Below are positions 1 to 10,565 of a stretch of DNA of 64,000 nt, piece after piece. How positions within the stretch are numbered: the first letter of the stretch is position 1; each line of letters opens with the position of its first letter. Position numbers and translations under genes: made by a program. The stretch lies in contig ML769438.1 of NCBI GenBank assembly GCA_009733575.1, forward strand, positions 1 through 64,000. Direction: 5' to 3'. This stretch comes from Gymnopus androsaceus JB14 (lineage: Eukaryota > Basidiomycota > Agaricomycetes > Agaricales > Omphalotaceae). A model generated the notes under the pieces. It did not search any database and was not told where the DNA came from. It saw only the letters and a list, made by a program, of their open reading frames with translations.

Positions 1-386
1 AGTATCAGTACAGATAGGTTGGTAGGTGTAGATGAGAGTTTCACTATTGCTAGCATTGGGAAAAGTTTAATTCATCATGTGTGACAGTGTCACATCAATG
101 TTGATGGAATCAGTAGAGGTTGGTTGTCCTATCTGGGTGAGACAGTCATTGCCACAGCTATCAATACCTATTTGGTAGCCAATACTAATGGGATATGGAA
201 TCCAGAGTGCCAGAGGTCCTGGCCCTATGGATTCCAGACTAGGCCCCTGGATTCCAGAGCCCTGGATTTCCTGTGGATTTCCTGTGGATTTCAATCATAT
301 TAGATACTGGATTGTTGCGCTTTGGACTATCTAACTAGTTATATATTCAGGCAGACTGGAATGACTGCACCAATCTCACATACCTT
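1..386. mobile_element. terminal part of a foldback-type element
   Basis: The stretch at about 200-386 repeats the outer arm of the large foldback element at 34.5-46.9 kb. It has the same order of blocks: a 'CCAGAGGTCCTGGCCC' block, repeats of GGATTCCA, 'TTAGATACTGGATTGTT', then 'GGACTATCTAACT' and a final 'CTGGAATGA'. It is about 75-85% similar by eye and lacks the perfect match seen between the two arms downstream, so it is an older copy. The rest of the element lies outside the window to the left. Nothing else is recognisable in bases 1-200. Confidence 0.7.
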
Positions 387-423
387 GCATAGCTGCTGCT
401 CCCCCCTGGCTCGTCGAAATCAC

Positions 424-881
424 TGGCCGCCTAGATGCAATGAACGACACCATCAATACGACGAAGAACGATCTAAGGACTTTGATTGACACCGTCAATA
501 CAATGAGGGACGAACTAATGACCTTGACTAACACCGTCAATACAGCGGTTCGATCGAGTTGAGCAGCAAATGAAGGTTTTCCAAAACACTCTCAGAGGGG
601 CAGGGAATGTCATTCAATATGATCCCATCTTGAACAATGCTGGAGCACCTCTCCCTCTTGTGTGTCTCCAATTAGTTTTTGTAATTTATCTTGTCCTGAT
701 GATTGCTCGACTTTTGCAGCCTCCCATAACAAGCAGCCAAGATTTGATCGCCCTCGAGAATGCTGATGTATCAACTTGGTACAGATACTACTTTCCTGAA
801 GAACCCCAGGTTGCTGTTGCGATTGCAGTGAAAAAGATACAAATTGCACGTTACATTGGGTGCAACAGTGAAGTGGTGTGA
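424..881 (+). pseudogene. broken Mug135-like family gene
   Basis: This looks like a remnant of the Agaricomycete family that carries a Mug135-like C-terminal domain (family named from memory of its pattern). Bases 424-550 encode a coiled-coil type repeat (NTVNTMRDEL and variants). One extra C at about 551 shifts the frame; from 552 the frame continues as DRVEQQMKVFQNTLRGAG. A 60-base intron (660-719, GTGTGT...TTTTGCAG) separates this from the tail exon (720-881), which holds STWYRYYFP and ends with a stop. No start codon is clear. The single-base break makes it non-functional unless it is a sequencing error. The foldback element ending at about 386 may have removed the 5' part. Confidence 0.5.
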
Positions 882-1390
882 AGATTGGGTTAAAGCTGAT
901 GTACTTGATATGAATGCTGTGTACTGTACTTAACGAAGTTTGCATGCTTAACAAAGTTTTGTACCTCCCTTCTTTCAACATTCAACTTTGTTTGAAACAT
1001 TCAAGACAATGAAAGCAAATGAAGCCAGGTCTGGGCAAATGATGATAATGACATGGAGAATGTGGAAGCTGGAGAATGCTATGAGAATGTGAATGAGGAC
1101 CTTTTTTCGCAAAAATATTCAATTTAATATTAAATAATTAAATTTAATATTCGAGTTCAGATAATAGTATGTACACATATAGTAACATTTAGTATAATCA
1201 AAAATACAAGAAAGTAGCAATACAATGGAGAGATACAGAAAATACGGACGACATCAAGCTACACTAGATTACACTGTCGAGGAATTGAGCTGCGAGTTTT
1301 TCACCTATCTGAGCAACCTTGAGGGACTGATGAGTAAATCTAATAGCCGACTTCCATTGAACGGGAGACAAGAGTTTTGCTGTTCCCTCC
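882..1390. other. intergenic, AT-rich palindrome
   Basis: No gene is visible. At about 1115-1151 there is an AT-rich, nearly palindromic stretch built from AATTTAATATT and its complement. It lies between two convergent gene ends. Confidence 0.4.
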
Positions 1391-4208
1391 TCAATTCCTG
1401 GTTAAACGATCCTTGTACCAGCGCTCGCAATCAGCGTTCCACGTCCCAATATTGAGCCCTGATTGTGCCCATGCCGAATGTTTGGGCCACCATGATATAT
1501 CGGAAGTTTGAGGGCCATTCAGACCATTAACTTGTCCTGAAGTAGAAAGAGTTAAAACTAATGTCACTTGAGAAGCAGATGCACTTACCTGTATCGACCC
1601 TGTAAACACCACATATCAAATCAAGTTCTTCAACAGTCAGCTCATCATCCCAGTACCCGAGGGAAGGATCTTGACAACTTTTTTGACAATGGCCAAACTG
1701 GAGAACATCGTCCGAAGGTCCAAGCCCCACACTCTCAAACGTTATAAAGTCCTCTGCCAAACGCGCAACTAACCCACCCTTCAGTATCGCTGCGCGTCCC
1801 CGAGGTGAGCGAAGAAAGTCCTCTAAAGTGGCACGATAGGAGTGATAGTCAACGATCGAAAACTGGTATCCTTTCGGTCGATACCCAAGCGCTGAACTCC
1901 ACATCCGTCCAGTAGAGAAAGAAGTAGATCTTGGCGGGGCTCGGATGCAAGTCCGAAGAGGCCGCAAACCAGACAGCAAGTCAGCAGCCATACTATCTAG
2001 CCTTAACTTCTTGTCATCGCTAATGTCGATGGCACGCAGTATTTCTACCACGGTTGTAGCGCTCGAAATAACGATCTCATATTTTAGCCCATCCTCTGAC
2101 AACGGCGTAAGTATGTATGATTTTTGGCCGTCAAGAATTTCTGTCCGAATAGAAAGCAGTGAGCGAGCCACGCAGAGGTCGTCTCTAGAAGAGAGAAGGT
2201 CGAAATAGTCTGCATGTAATGCAGAGATACCATCAGTTTCTGACTGTATGAGATAGTAGAAAAAGTTCTGTAGGTGATGTTGTACATCCTCTTGAGGAGG
2301 CGCTTTGTAACCATATCCTCCCAGAAACTTTAGCACCTTATTCCATGCTGGAGCATCGGGAAGGAGTGAGCAGCTATAGTTTGGAACGACGAAACCGTAT
2401 CGATCGTGAGCCATGTCTAGAAGATGATTGACTTGATGATCACTGCTTTCTGGAGAATCGGCGAAGTGAAGGCGTCCTAAATCAGCTTTGGCAGAGAGGT
2501 CTGCTTCCAGGGTATTGAGAACATTCGGTTGAGAATCCTCCTCCTTGCCCTCCTCTAGAAGAAGTGGTGTTTGATCGCCATAGTCGTCTTCAAATTCAGG
2601 CTCCGGGCAATCGTTGGGGTCAAATTCAAAGCAGAGGTCCCACTGATCGTGGAAAGAGTCGTAACGACGTTGATTCACGCCATACTGACCCCAGTGGTAC
2701 TCTGCATTATTACGGCCACCAGGACGTCGAATGAAAAATCCAGGGAGCTCGGATTCCTCCCATATGAAGATAAGTGCTCCACGTCGACCTGGTACCATCT
2801 GTTTTTTGGCATTCTCTTCACGATCAAGGCGTCTTTGGCGATAACTGACAGTTTCTTTCTTCGCCCGCTCTGCATTGCTTTTTTTTCGACGTTCAAAGAA
2901 CGCATCCATGTTTTCCCCAGGACGTTGTCCGCTGTTGGGTTCTACAGGAGGGAACTGAGGAGGGAGGAGAGTGTGTTCTTCAGCACCAGCAACCAGTCGA
3001 TTTGCTTCAGCTGTCTCTGCAGCCTGGGTAGCAGCGAATCGACTTGCTTCGTCTGCTTCTGCAGCTTTGGCAGCAGCGAGTCGACTTGCTTCGTTTGCTT
3101 CTGCAGCAGCAGTGAATCGTTGCTCTTCTGATTTGACAAACGTCCTGAACTGATCGTTACCAATGAATTTTCCTTCAAAACGCTGAGCAGAAGGGGATGT
3201 GGACTGCAGGGGAATTGTACGGGGAAAAGCTCGTTGCCGAAGGGACGAAACTTCTGCAAAGGTTGGAGGCGTAGGCAATTTTGGCTTTCGAAACTTCTCA
3301 AACGTGTCGCACGCGTGGTAGGATCCCCAGCTGAATACAATCTGTTCAACGTCGCGCCAAATTTCGGGTAGCCAGGCAAGGAAATGACACGAGGGTACGT
3401 CAATAATTCCACCAACTCGATGGACTGAAGCATCAAGGGTAGCTAAAAGCTCCGCAACCCATTGATGGTCTACACCACTGCGCTGAGCGACCTCAGTGCG
3501 CCAAGCTCTAGGCTTGGCAATCTTTTCCATGTGCGCGTCCAGCAACCTCATCCATAGTGAAACAGTGGCCATCAAAGGCACAAATGCGTTCTTGGATCGA
3601 TATGCAGCTATCTGTGCTGTCTTCTGGCTGCGGTAACTTCGAATATATCCGTATCTCTGAGGTTCTGGCCAGTAAGTGAATTTGGGTGGAAAAGCAATGT
3701 TAAAATTAAGCTTGCGCATTGCAAGCAGAACCCGCGACATGTTATATTCCAATGCGGCCCATTCTACCATTAAACTTGGGTCCAAGCACCACGACAAGTC
3801 TGGTAGCTGGTGTATAGGAGCAGTGTAACGATGAACAGGTCTCAGACGGTCGAATAGACGGCCTGCAAAGGGCGCCTCAGGAATGAGTAGGAGGTATGGA
3901 TACGAGGAGGAAATCCAGTTCAGACGATGCAGGTTACCCACACTAGCTGATGAAGGACATGGCGCTTCTTCGGGGGATGGGAGGAATGGAAAGAAATTTT
4001 GGTCGCCACGGTAGACAGTGAATACACGGTCACCAACGAGAGCATGAGGGGTTTTAAATGCGTGTATTTCAGTTGTGGGGACTGTAGAGCGTGCAGAGGT
4101 AGACGACATGACTGCGCTAGGACTACTAGTAAGAGAACTACTGGTGCCACTGGAGGATTTATCAGGCGTTGAACGCTTGGCAAATGTCAGAAATTCTGCG
4201 CTAATCAT
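1391..4208 (-). CDS. uncharacterised 921-aa protein, two exons
   Basis: Long open gene on the minus strand. Exon 1 is 4208-1589, the intron is 1588-1537 (GTAAGT...CTTCAG, 52 bases) and exon 2 is 1536-1391; splicing is in frame and gives 921 residues. The N-terminus is Ser/Thr-rich and disordered (residues 1-45). A hydrophobic, Tyr/Pro-rich block with PYLLLIPEAPFAGRLFDRLR follows at about 103-123. An Ala/Glu/Arg-rich, probably helical stretch with imperfect repeats (EASRLAAAKAAEADEAS type) lies at about 360-405, and a highly charged basic region at about 430-475. The C-terminal half is acidic then globular with several Trp. I recognise the style of a multicopy Agaricomycete family but no named domain; it is not a transposase. 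A possible 5' UTR intron (GTAAGTAGC...TTTTTTAG) lies just upstream of the ATG. Confidence 0.75.
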
Positions 4209-4823
4209 AAAATGAGCTAAAAAAGAACGTAAGTGAGAGGCAATCGGAAAAGAAAAGCTACTTACGAGATTCGGTGAGAGCAGTCAAGCTAGTCAACGTT
4301 GGCGTTGAGTTCAGAGTTGAAGACAAAGACAAGTAATGAGCGCTTAATAATTAATGAGCGCTTGATAATGAAGTACACAAACCAAAACAAACTTCTCTTG
4401 ACTTCGACTTCGACTGCTCTATATATCTTATGCCATGTCAATACGATAAAGAGTCTCTGATCCGTTCAACGGATTACAGGCTCTGTTCTTAACTAGCAAA
4501 TTGCCATATCAATACGATGAAGAGTCTCTGAACCTACAACGGATTAGAGCTCTTAACTAACAAATCATTGTCGATGCCAGCGTACTCTACGCTGCTCAAG
4601 GAGGACGTTTCCACGATATAGATGCCTTGCGAATACGATGAAGAGTCTCTGAACCGTTCAACGGATTACAGACTCTGTTCTCAACTAGCAAAACATCTTC
4701 GCTGCAGTGCCAGCGCACCCTACGCTGCTCAAGTACGACGTTACCATGAGTAAACCGTTAATGTAACGAACTACAGGATCTACTCTCTAGTCCGATTTTT
4801 ACAAGCAATATACATATTTACTA
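4209..4823. repeat. three dispersed 60-bp repeats between divergent-style genes
   Basis: Non-coding. A unit starting AATACGATGAAGAGTCTCTG and containing CGGATTACAG...CTCTGTTCT...AACTAGCAAA occurs near 4439, 4510 and 4629. A second unit (GCCAGCG..CTACGCTGCTCAAG) occurs near 4576 and 4707, alternating with the first. This looks like a decayed higher-order duplication. A similar CTGCTCTCAAGTACGACATTAC stretch recurs near 10,065. Confidence 0.6.
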
Positions 4824-5942
4824 CTAAATCGATGCGCTTGAGTCTGAACCACCAGCGGCAGTAACCAAGAATTCAAACGTTTCCTGAGACACGTTCAAAA
4901 CTTCTTCAACCCACCAATCCTGCTGCTGGGATAACCATTGCTGGTTATACAGCGCTCTAGGCAGACCAGCTGGAGCCTCTCTAGTACTCTCTACCACCGA
5001 TCTCACTCGAGGCAGGGCTCTGTTACCGCTGCGAGTACTTTGCTTTTCCCTTTCCTGGGTCGCATGGTCGATTTGCATCATGTATTCCGTTACCTGCGGA
5101 GCTCTCCAACGACATAGGAGAATGTTGTAAACCTTGACGGTTTGTCCATTGGACAAGAAGGTAACTGTAGCCTCCTCATCGGACATGCCGTTGACAGAGA
5201 GCAGCTCGAGCAGTCGGACGAGATAATACCATATGTCTTGATCTGGCCCCCCCTCCCGGGCACGGATTGTCGCGGTGTTTAATCGTTTTTTAAGTTTCTA
5301 CGTGACTTTGGTAAGTTGTACGCTCACTGTTGTAATGAAAACAAACTCACCTCATTGCGTAGCGATCTGCAGCCTACCCTTCCCCATCGCCCAAGGAGGT
5401 AGTTGTCGACTCGATCCTTCACCTCATCATCAGTCTCGTACCGCCAAGAGCCATCCGGGAGGTCAACGATATGCGGTTGTTTCATGGACCAGGAAGTTTT
5501 TGCTTCTTTCAACTGGTTCTCCAGTAGTGCACGGATGTAATACTCTGTCACGTCAGGCAGATTCCATCTCGCCGGATCTTGGTTCCGAGCTTGGACGATG
5601 CTGGAGTACAGGCGGGTGATGATAGCCTGGTTCCACCGAGTGTTCTTGCTATCGCTCAAGTCGAGGACGAGGTTGTTGTTGCTTGGCCCGAGTCCTACTC
5701 CTTCTTCGTATGCCTCAACATCTCCAACATCGGCAGACGTGTATTGGCGGAAGTCGGCAGCGGTAGCTATCTTGAATGTCTCCTTCCAAATCTCCCGGAT
5801 ACACAGCTAAAATGAACAATAAATTCCTAATTCCTGCGCTTTATTCAAATCTTACCTTCCAGAGATTGTCCATCTCCCTTCCGATCGTACTTTGCACCTG
5901 CTTCTTATTGTCGTCAATCGCTTTATGACGGCTCCTGCCTTT
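4824..5942 (-). pseudogene. C-terminal half of a split coiled-coil family gene
   Basis: Three clean exons on the minus strand: about 5942-5856, 5806-5351 and 5297-4824, all joined in phase 0 by canonical introns. The product holds RHKAIDDNKKQVQS and REMDNLWK, then a Trp-rich central block (WNQAIITRLY, RWNLPDVTEYYIRALLENQL) and a tail with LLELLSVNGMSDEE, WRAPQVTEYM and LPRALYNQQWL. This domain belongs to an unnamed Agaricomycete family; a paralog of the tail lies at 28,685-30,450. The N-terminal half of the same gene is at 6468-8442. A MITE (5972-6460) and in-frame stops separate the halves, so the full protein can no longer be made unless the insert is spliced out. Confidence 0.6.
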
Positions 5943-5971
5943 AGTTTATGGCTACTACTGTCCCTATCGAT

Positions 5972-6460
5972 GACAAGTTGTCAGCCAGCCAGATATGCCC
6001 AGGGAACCCTAACCATAGTATGATAAGATGGCACCATATCTCGGGAACCAGGGGCCGTGGGAAAAAACGAAAATGGCTACACCCCTTTATTTTTCTCCCT
6101 CTTTCCAGTGGTGCCTCCGCTTAATCCTAATCTCAAATTAGGATTATGACCAAATATAGTAATAAGCACTGTTTTGGTCAGGTCTCATTAGGGTAAGCAC
6201 AAAGTGCCAAACAAACAGTGAACATAGGTTAGGGTTAGGGTGGTTAGGGTTTAGGGGTTGAGGATAATAATGGGGGTGTGGGGGCTTGCCCCCACTGTTA
6301 AAATATTAATCAGGGTTAGGGTTAGGATGCGAGGTAGGGCTAGGGTTGGGTGCAGGTGACCCATACAAGCATGGGAAAAGTGTCCGTTTTTTCCCATGGG
6401 CTCTCGTTCTCTCTGTATCGATATTTCTTTTCTGGGTCAAAGCTGTGCTGACAACTTGTC
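5972..6460. mobile_element. telomere-repeat MITE, copy 1
   Basis: A non-coding element of about 490 bp. Its ends are GACAAGTTGTCAGC and GCTGACAACTTGTC in inverted orientation; the 11-mer GACAAGTTGTC is itself nearly palindromic. Inside are runs of GGTTAGGGTTAGGG and variants, the same unit as basidiomycete telomeres, and a GGGGGCTTGCCCCC hairpin. An inverted second copy with the same internal order lies at 48,924-49,900. It sits between the two halves of the coiled-coil gene, 8 bases beyond an in-frame stop. Confidence 0.75.
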
Positions 6461-6467
6461 GCAAATA

Positions 6468-8442
6468 TTAAACAACTTCCCCTAGCTGATTTAGCAGGGT
6501 CCGTATCAGTCCCACCACGGTTCGAACAGATTCGGGGTTGGCGGGGTTGAAATTCTCCGTGGCCTGATTAATGGAGTCTGCCAAAGATGAAGTGCTGGGC
6601 TGAGCTGAAGTGGCGGGCGATGATTGGGATGTAGATGGGGTCGAGGAAGGCATCTGATATGGGAGTTTAGTAGTTTCTATTGTCCGAGCTCGAATGGTGG
6701 CCGCGTTTCTACGTTTACGCGCAGCTGGGGATATAAATCTGGGAAGGCTATGTGGTGTGGGCACTGGGATGAACTGAGAATTTGTCGATGAAGATGATGT
6801 TTGTGGTGAGGAGTGGTTGTGAGGGGCTGGGTTGGGTATCTGAGCTGTTGACCCGCTCGTCGATGTGGTGACTGTCAATGCTCCCGGTGCATGTTGGGGG
6901 TTGCTGTGAGCCGCAAGGGCAGGTCCGGGTTTTTGACCAGATGAGCTGTTCGACGCAGCGCGGGGGCTAGCAGAAGGTCCTGGATGCGAGGGCACCGGCG
7001 TCGATGATGATGCTTGTGGTAGGGATTGGTTGTGGGGGGATGAGGTGGGTATTTGAGTTGTCCCAGATGATAATATTCGCTGAACAACACTGGTAGTGGT
7101 TGTCCACCGATCTCCTGGTGCATGTTGGAAGTTGTTGTGAGGTGCAGGGGCAGGGGTAGGTGTTTGATCAGCGGAGCTGCTCGATGCAGCGTGGGGTCTG
7201 GAAGAAGGTCCTGGATGGAGGGACGAGGACTTTGTGCTTGCGTGCACTGGTGTAGATGAAGATGATGCCTGCTGTGGGGAACTGTTGTGAGGGGCTAGCG
7301 TGGGTATTAGTGCTTGCAGAACAGCGTTGATACTCGCAGTCGATGAACTCGGTGGGGCTTGTTGGAAGTTTTGGGGTGCTGGGGTGGGTATCGGTGCCCG
7401 TTGAACAGCTGTCGTAGAACCCCCACTTGTCGATGATGACGTGCGTATGAGACTGGTCGAGCTCGACGAAGCGTAGGGGATGACAGAAGGTACTGGACGT
7501 TTCGTATTCTGCATCTGTGCACGAAGGTGGTATATTTCGGCATTCTTCTCATTCTATACTCTTGTGAGTATAATGCCGTTCGTGTGTAGACTTTTAACTT
7601 ACCAACGCTTTTGCACTTTCAGCCTCTAGCTCTTCCGTTCTGGAGTGGAGGAATTTCGACAGCTGTTCCACTTCTTCCATGTCTGCTGCGTCCTCAGCAG
7701 ACATGTCCAATTCAGTGATTTCTGCCTGCTTTCCGCGCGAGACCTCCAACCTCTTCTGGACCTCCTCATCAACAGCGGACTCGAATTGTTGGCGCAGCGC
7801 GTGTATCTCTTTATTGAGCACAGATGCATTGAACTGGTTTAAGCTGTCTGCCTGCGCACGGGCTGCAGCGAGATCGTCCTCGAGCATCTTTATATAGGAC
7901 TTGTCAACTACGCGCTTATTCACGAGCGTGTCTGCGCGTTGCGTCTGATACGCCTTTTCTTCTCGAATCTGCGAAACATCAACATGAGGTGGATCCAAAA
8001 CACGAAGTCATGCTTACTTCAGAAAGTTGTCTGCGCAGGGGGGCCCGGAGGTCAAGTCCCCGTCGTTTTTGCGGTGGACCATCCTGTTCGTTCTGCATCC
8101 GTACATCCTGTTCCTCCAAGATTCTCTGTTCCTGCTCTTCACCATCCATGGTTGATGCATCTTCTTCCTGATCTATTAGTTGATGAACTTGTTGTAAATC
8201 ACCATAGTGTGCTATTGACTCGTTCTCTTCCTAATGTATCAGTTGATAGTTAGTTGTGAATATACAATCAATATGTCTGTACGAATACTTACGTGGTGTT
8301 CGGGATCTATGTCAGATCCCATATCCACGTCCAAGTCTACGATGACTTGGCTATGCTCAATAGTAGGTTCATTGTCCAGCTCCATTACCCCGGGCATAGT
8401 GTTGGATGTTTCGGACCATGGATTGAAAAATGCGGGCGGCAT
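6468..8442 (-). CDS. N-terminal half of a split coiled-coil, Pro/Ser-rich protein
   Basis: Four exons on the minus strand: 8442-8293, 8230-8018, 7968-7603 and 7514-6468, with canonical introns of 49-88 bases and consistent phase (591 residues to a stop). Exon 1 is acidic. Exons 2-3 are charged and helical: a coiled coil at about residues 125-240 with heptad-like LNKEIHALRQQFESAV and AEITELDMSAEDAADMEEVE. Exon 4 is low complexity, with repeated TPAPHN / SSSST / PGPS blocks about 60-70 residues apart, a sign of internal duplication. It ends with VVGLIRTLLNQLGEVV and a stop next to the MITE. In the related family this part continues directly into the RHKAI domain found at 5942-4824, so the stop is probably premature. 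Confidence 0.65.
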
Positions 8443-8559
8443 CTTTGGACGATGTGTAAGGGATAATGAGTGGGTGTTCAGCAGAGGAATCCGGCCTCTG
8501 GATATCGATTTGCAGAGACGTTCAACGCGCAGGAAAGAAGAGCTCGGCTCAAAAGTGTA

Positions 8560-9204
8560 GAGAGTAAAGTTGGCGATGTGGGTTTTACCGAGAGGAGACG
8601 TTCAACGCAATGAAAAAGAGCTCAGCTCAAAAGTAGTGGAGGGTCCAAATTTGCGATACGGAGATCATTCCTCCCCCCCCTCTCTATAAACCTAGCACGG
8701 CATGCCGTCCTAGCTTCTGTCTTTTTGTTTATATCTTTTTGTCTACTTTTCTATTTGTCTTTCAGCCTTTTCGACATCTCCGTTCCTGAACTCTCTCAGA
8801 AGACTTTCGATATTATTGTTTTTCTGGAGGTCTTGCGCACGCGCTCTGCTTAGCTGGGAGCGACATGGAATTGGTCTTCAATCCGACACGGTATGTGTAT
8901 CTTTTTGTCTGCTGTGACAGTTGATACTTATCCTATTATCTTTATCCACCTGGCCTCTATCTCACGCTCGCAGATCCCTTTCTTGGGCTGCTTCTTTTTG
9001 ATTGTCTTTCCGACTTCTTTGAAAAGTAAAAAGGTAGAGGATTCGATATCCTCCATCATTAAACTCCCCAGCTGGTCTGCTCTCCTTCCGCACGCCTTGC
9101 CATCTTCACTCCCCTCGGTCTTCACACTCATTTAGCCATGGTTAATCAACGATTATTTATTGATCCCAAACATGTAAAGCTTCTCTATTCATCTCTATCA
9201 TTAG
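8560..9204 (+). promoter_or_regulatory. probable promoter region with TATA-like box and CT-rich leader
   Basis: Non-coding stretch between the divergent genes at 8442 (minus) and 9205 (plus). TCTCTATAAA lies at 8681-8690, followed by a long pyrimidine-rich tract (about 8700-8860), a common core-promoter pattern of fungal genes. An ATG at 8865 with a GTATGT donor does not splice in phase to the 9205 ATG. Promoter function is inferred. Confidence 0.35.
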
Positions 9205-9795
9205 ATGGCTAACACTCTTTTAAAGCTTAAAGGAACACTCGAGCTGCGAGCTCGGATCTACACTCCACGTCAAAAATCCCCAGAATATATCCACGTCCTC
9301 ACCAGGACCACCTCTCCTCGGTCTTCCCAGCGATACGCGCTTGTCGACAGCCTCTTTGAAGCTCAGACCTTTCAGCCGCACACCCACGACATCTTTGTGT
9401 CTGTAAAGCACGGTCGGGCGACGGATACGTTCCGAGTATTTTTCAAACGATCCACTCGTTTGGCACATAATACCAATTTTGGGGTACGAGGCGATGTTGT
9501 GATAATGCGCTCAGCCAAGAACGCTCGTCACTCCGTTGTGAACTTTCGGGGTGCTTCAGACGCTCGTCTCGCAGATTATGTTTTAAAGCAGTATGCTTTC
9601 GTTCTAATCTTCTCAAAACATACTGATCTCCCCCTTCAGAATATCACCCAAAATCCTGCAATTTCAAGGCCCCCTTCGACACCGATGCCCAAAACAAATA
9701 ATACTTTTGAAGCGTCGAGTGGGCTCGACATCTATTGTATTTTACAAATAATTACTTACGTCTCAATTCTTCGCATCCAGCTGCTACCAGTATAA
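9205..9795 (+). CDS. small uncharacterised family protein
   Basis: Open frame of up to 196 residues. The conserved core contains YALVDSLFEA, THDIFVSVKHG, FRVFFKRSTRL and GDVVIMRSAKN, then VVNFRGASDARLADYVL. The same order is found in the minus-strand gene at 60,376-60,693 (FRLFFQQHKHLP, GDLIIMRLGKS, IVNLRTGDQKLARQIA), so the two are paralogs. The last 65 residues lack this pattern and a GTATGC donor-like site follows KQ, so the true 3' end may be spliced. A gene type with many copies in Agaricomycetes; function unknown. ATG chosen because the conserved region follows at once. Confidence 0.55.
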   Translation: MANTLLKLKGTLELRARIYTPRQKSPEYIHVLTRTTSPRSSQRYALVDSLFEAQTFQPHTHDIFVSVKHGRATDTFRVFFKRSTRLAHNTNFGVRGDVVIMRSAKNARHSVVNFRGASDARLADYVLKQYAFVLIFSKHTDLPLQNITQNPAISRPPSTPMPKTNNTFEASSGLDIYCILQIITYVSILRIQLLPV

Positions 9796-10565
9796 AGTAT
9801 TCCAATTCTATACCTATGCCATGACAATAAACTATCTTACACTAATTCCTATTCTACACGCTTTGACGTTGCGCAGTCGACTGATATACCTAAGCTAGTA
9901 CATCGACAAAGGAAAAATGATGATAATACTTCGTAAGCAGATATTGAGCAATAAGTCTAAAACTAGACTTGCTGAATCCTTAAACTTGCTGATATTATTG
10001 TAATAATGTAAGCAGTGCTACGGGGCGTATACTCATTGTTTTCGACGTCGCTAGAGGAAGAGTCTGCTGCTCTCAAGTACGACATTACAAAAACCCAACA
10101 TACTGTATTTGGACATGATAACATGAACTAATAATACCCGAAGCTAACTAGTTTATTAGGATATCTTACTTATAACTTCGTTTGACAGGTACTTATCAGT
10201 TTAATATAATGAGTCTTTCGACACCGTTCTACTCGTGCCGTGCTAAGGAATATCTTACTTATAACTTCGTTTGACAAACATAAGAGAATGATGTTAAACA
10301 ACTCATGTTTGCAAACTACACAATAGATACAGTTGAGTATGGTATGCGGTCAATCTACAAGGATGGATCCAGCATGGTATGTGGCCAATCAAGAATTGGT
10401 CCAGCATGAGATACTGATACATAGTCTAAATAAATAGTGGAAGAGAGGAAATGAAAATGAGGAAGGAGCCGTACACAAAAGGAAGATGCAAACAGTTGCG
10501 TTGTATGTTACGATGTAATGCAATAAAATAATGATATATTTTCCAGACTCATAATTTATCCCCAC
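9796..10565. repeat. intergenic with short direct repeats
   Basis: No gene seen. ATATCTTACTTATAACTTCG plus TTTGACA is repeated almost exactly near 10,160 and 10,251. CCAGCATG with 'GGTATG(C/T)GG(C/T)CAATC' repeats near 10,340 and 10,372. These look like fragments of a decayed repeat. Confidence 0.45.

Noticed and set aside
2571..3131. Long plus-strand reading frame opposite the 921-aa gene
   Set aside because: It is the antisense of the Ala/Glu-rich and acidic parts of the minus-strand gene; its Cys/Phe/Ser-rich pattern (repeated CFVCFCSFGSSEST) is only the reverse of the repeat coding.
6231..6330. True telomere or chromosome end
   Set aside because: The TTAGGG-like runs are short, interrupted and inside a MITE that has a second copy; normal genes flank it.
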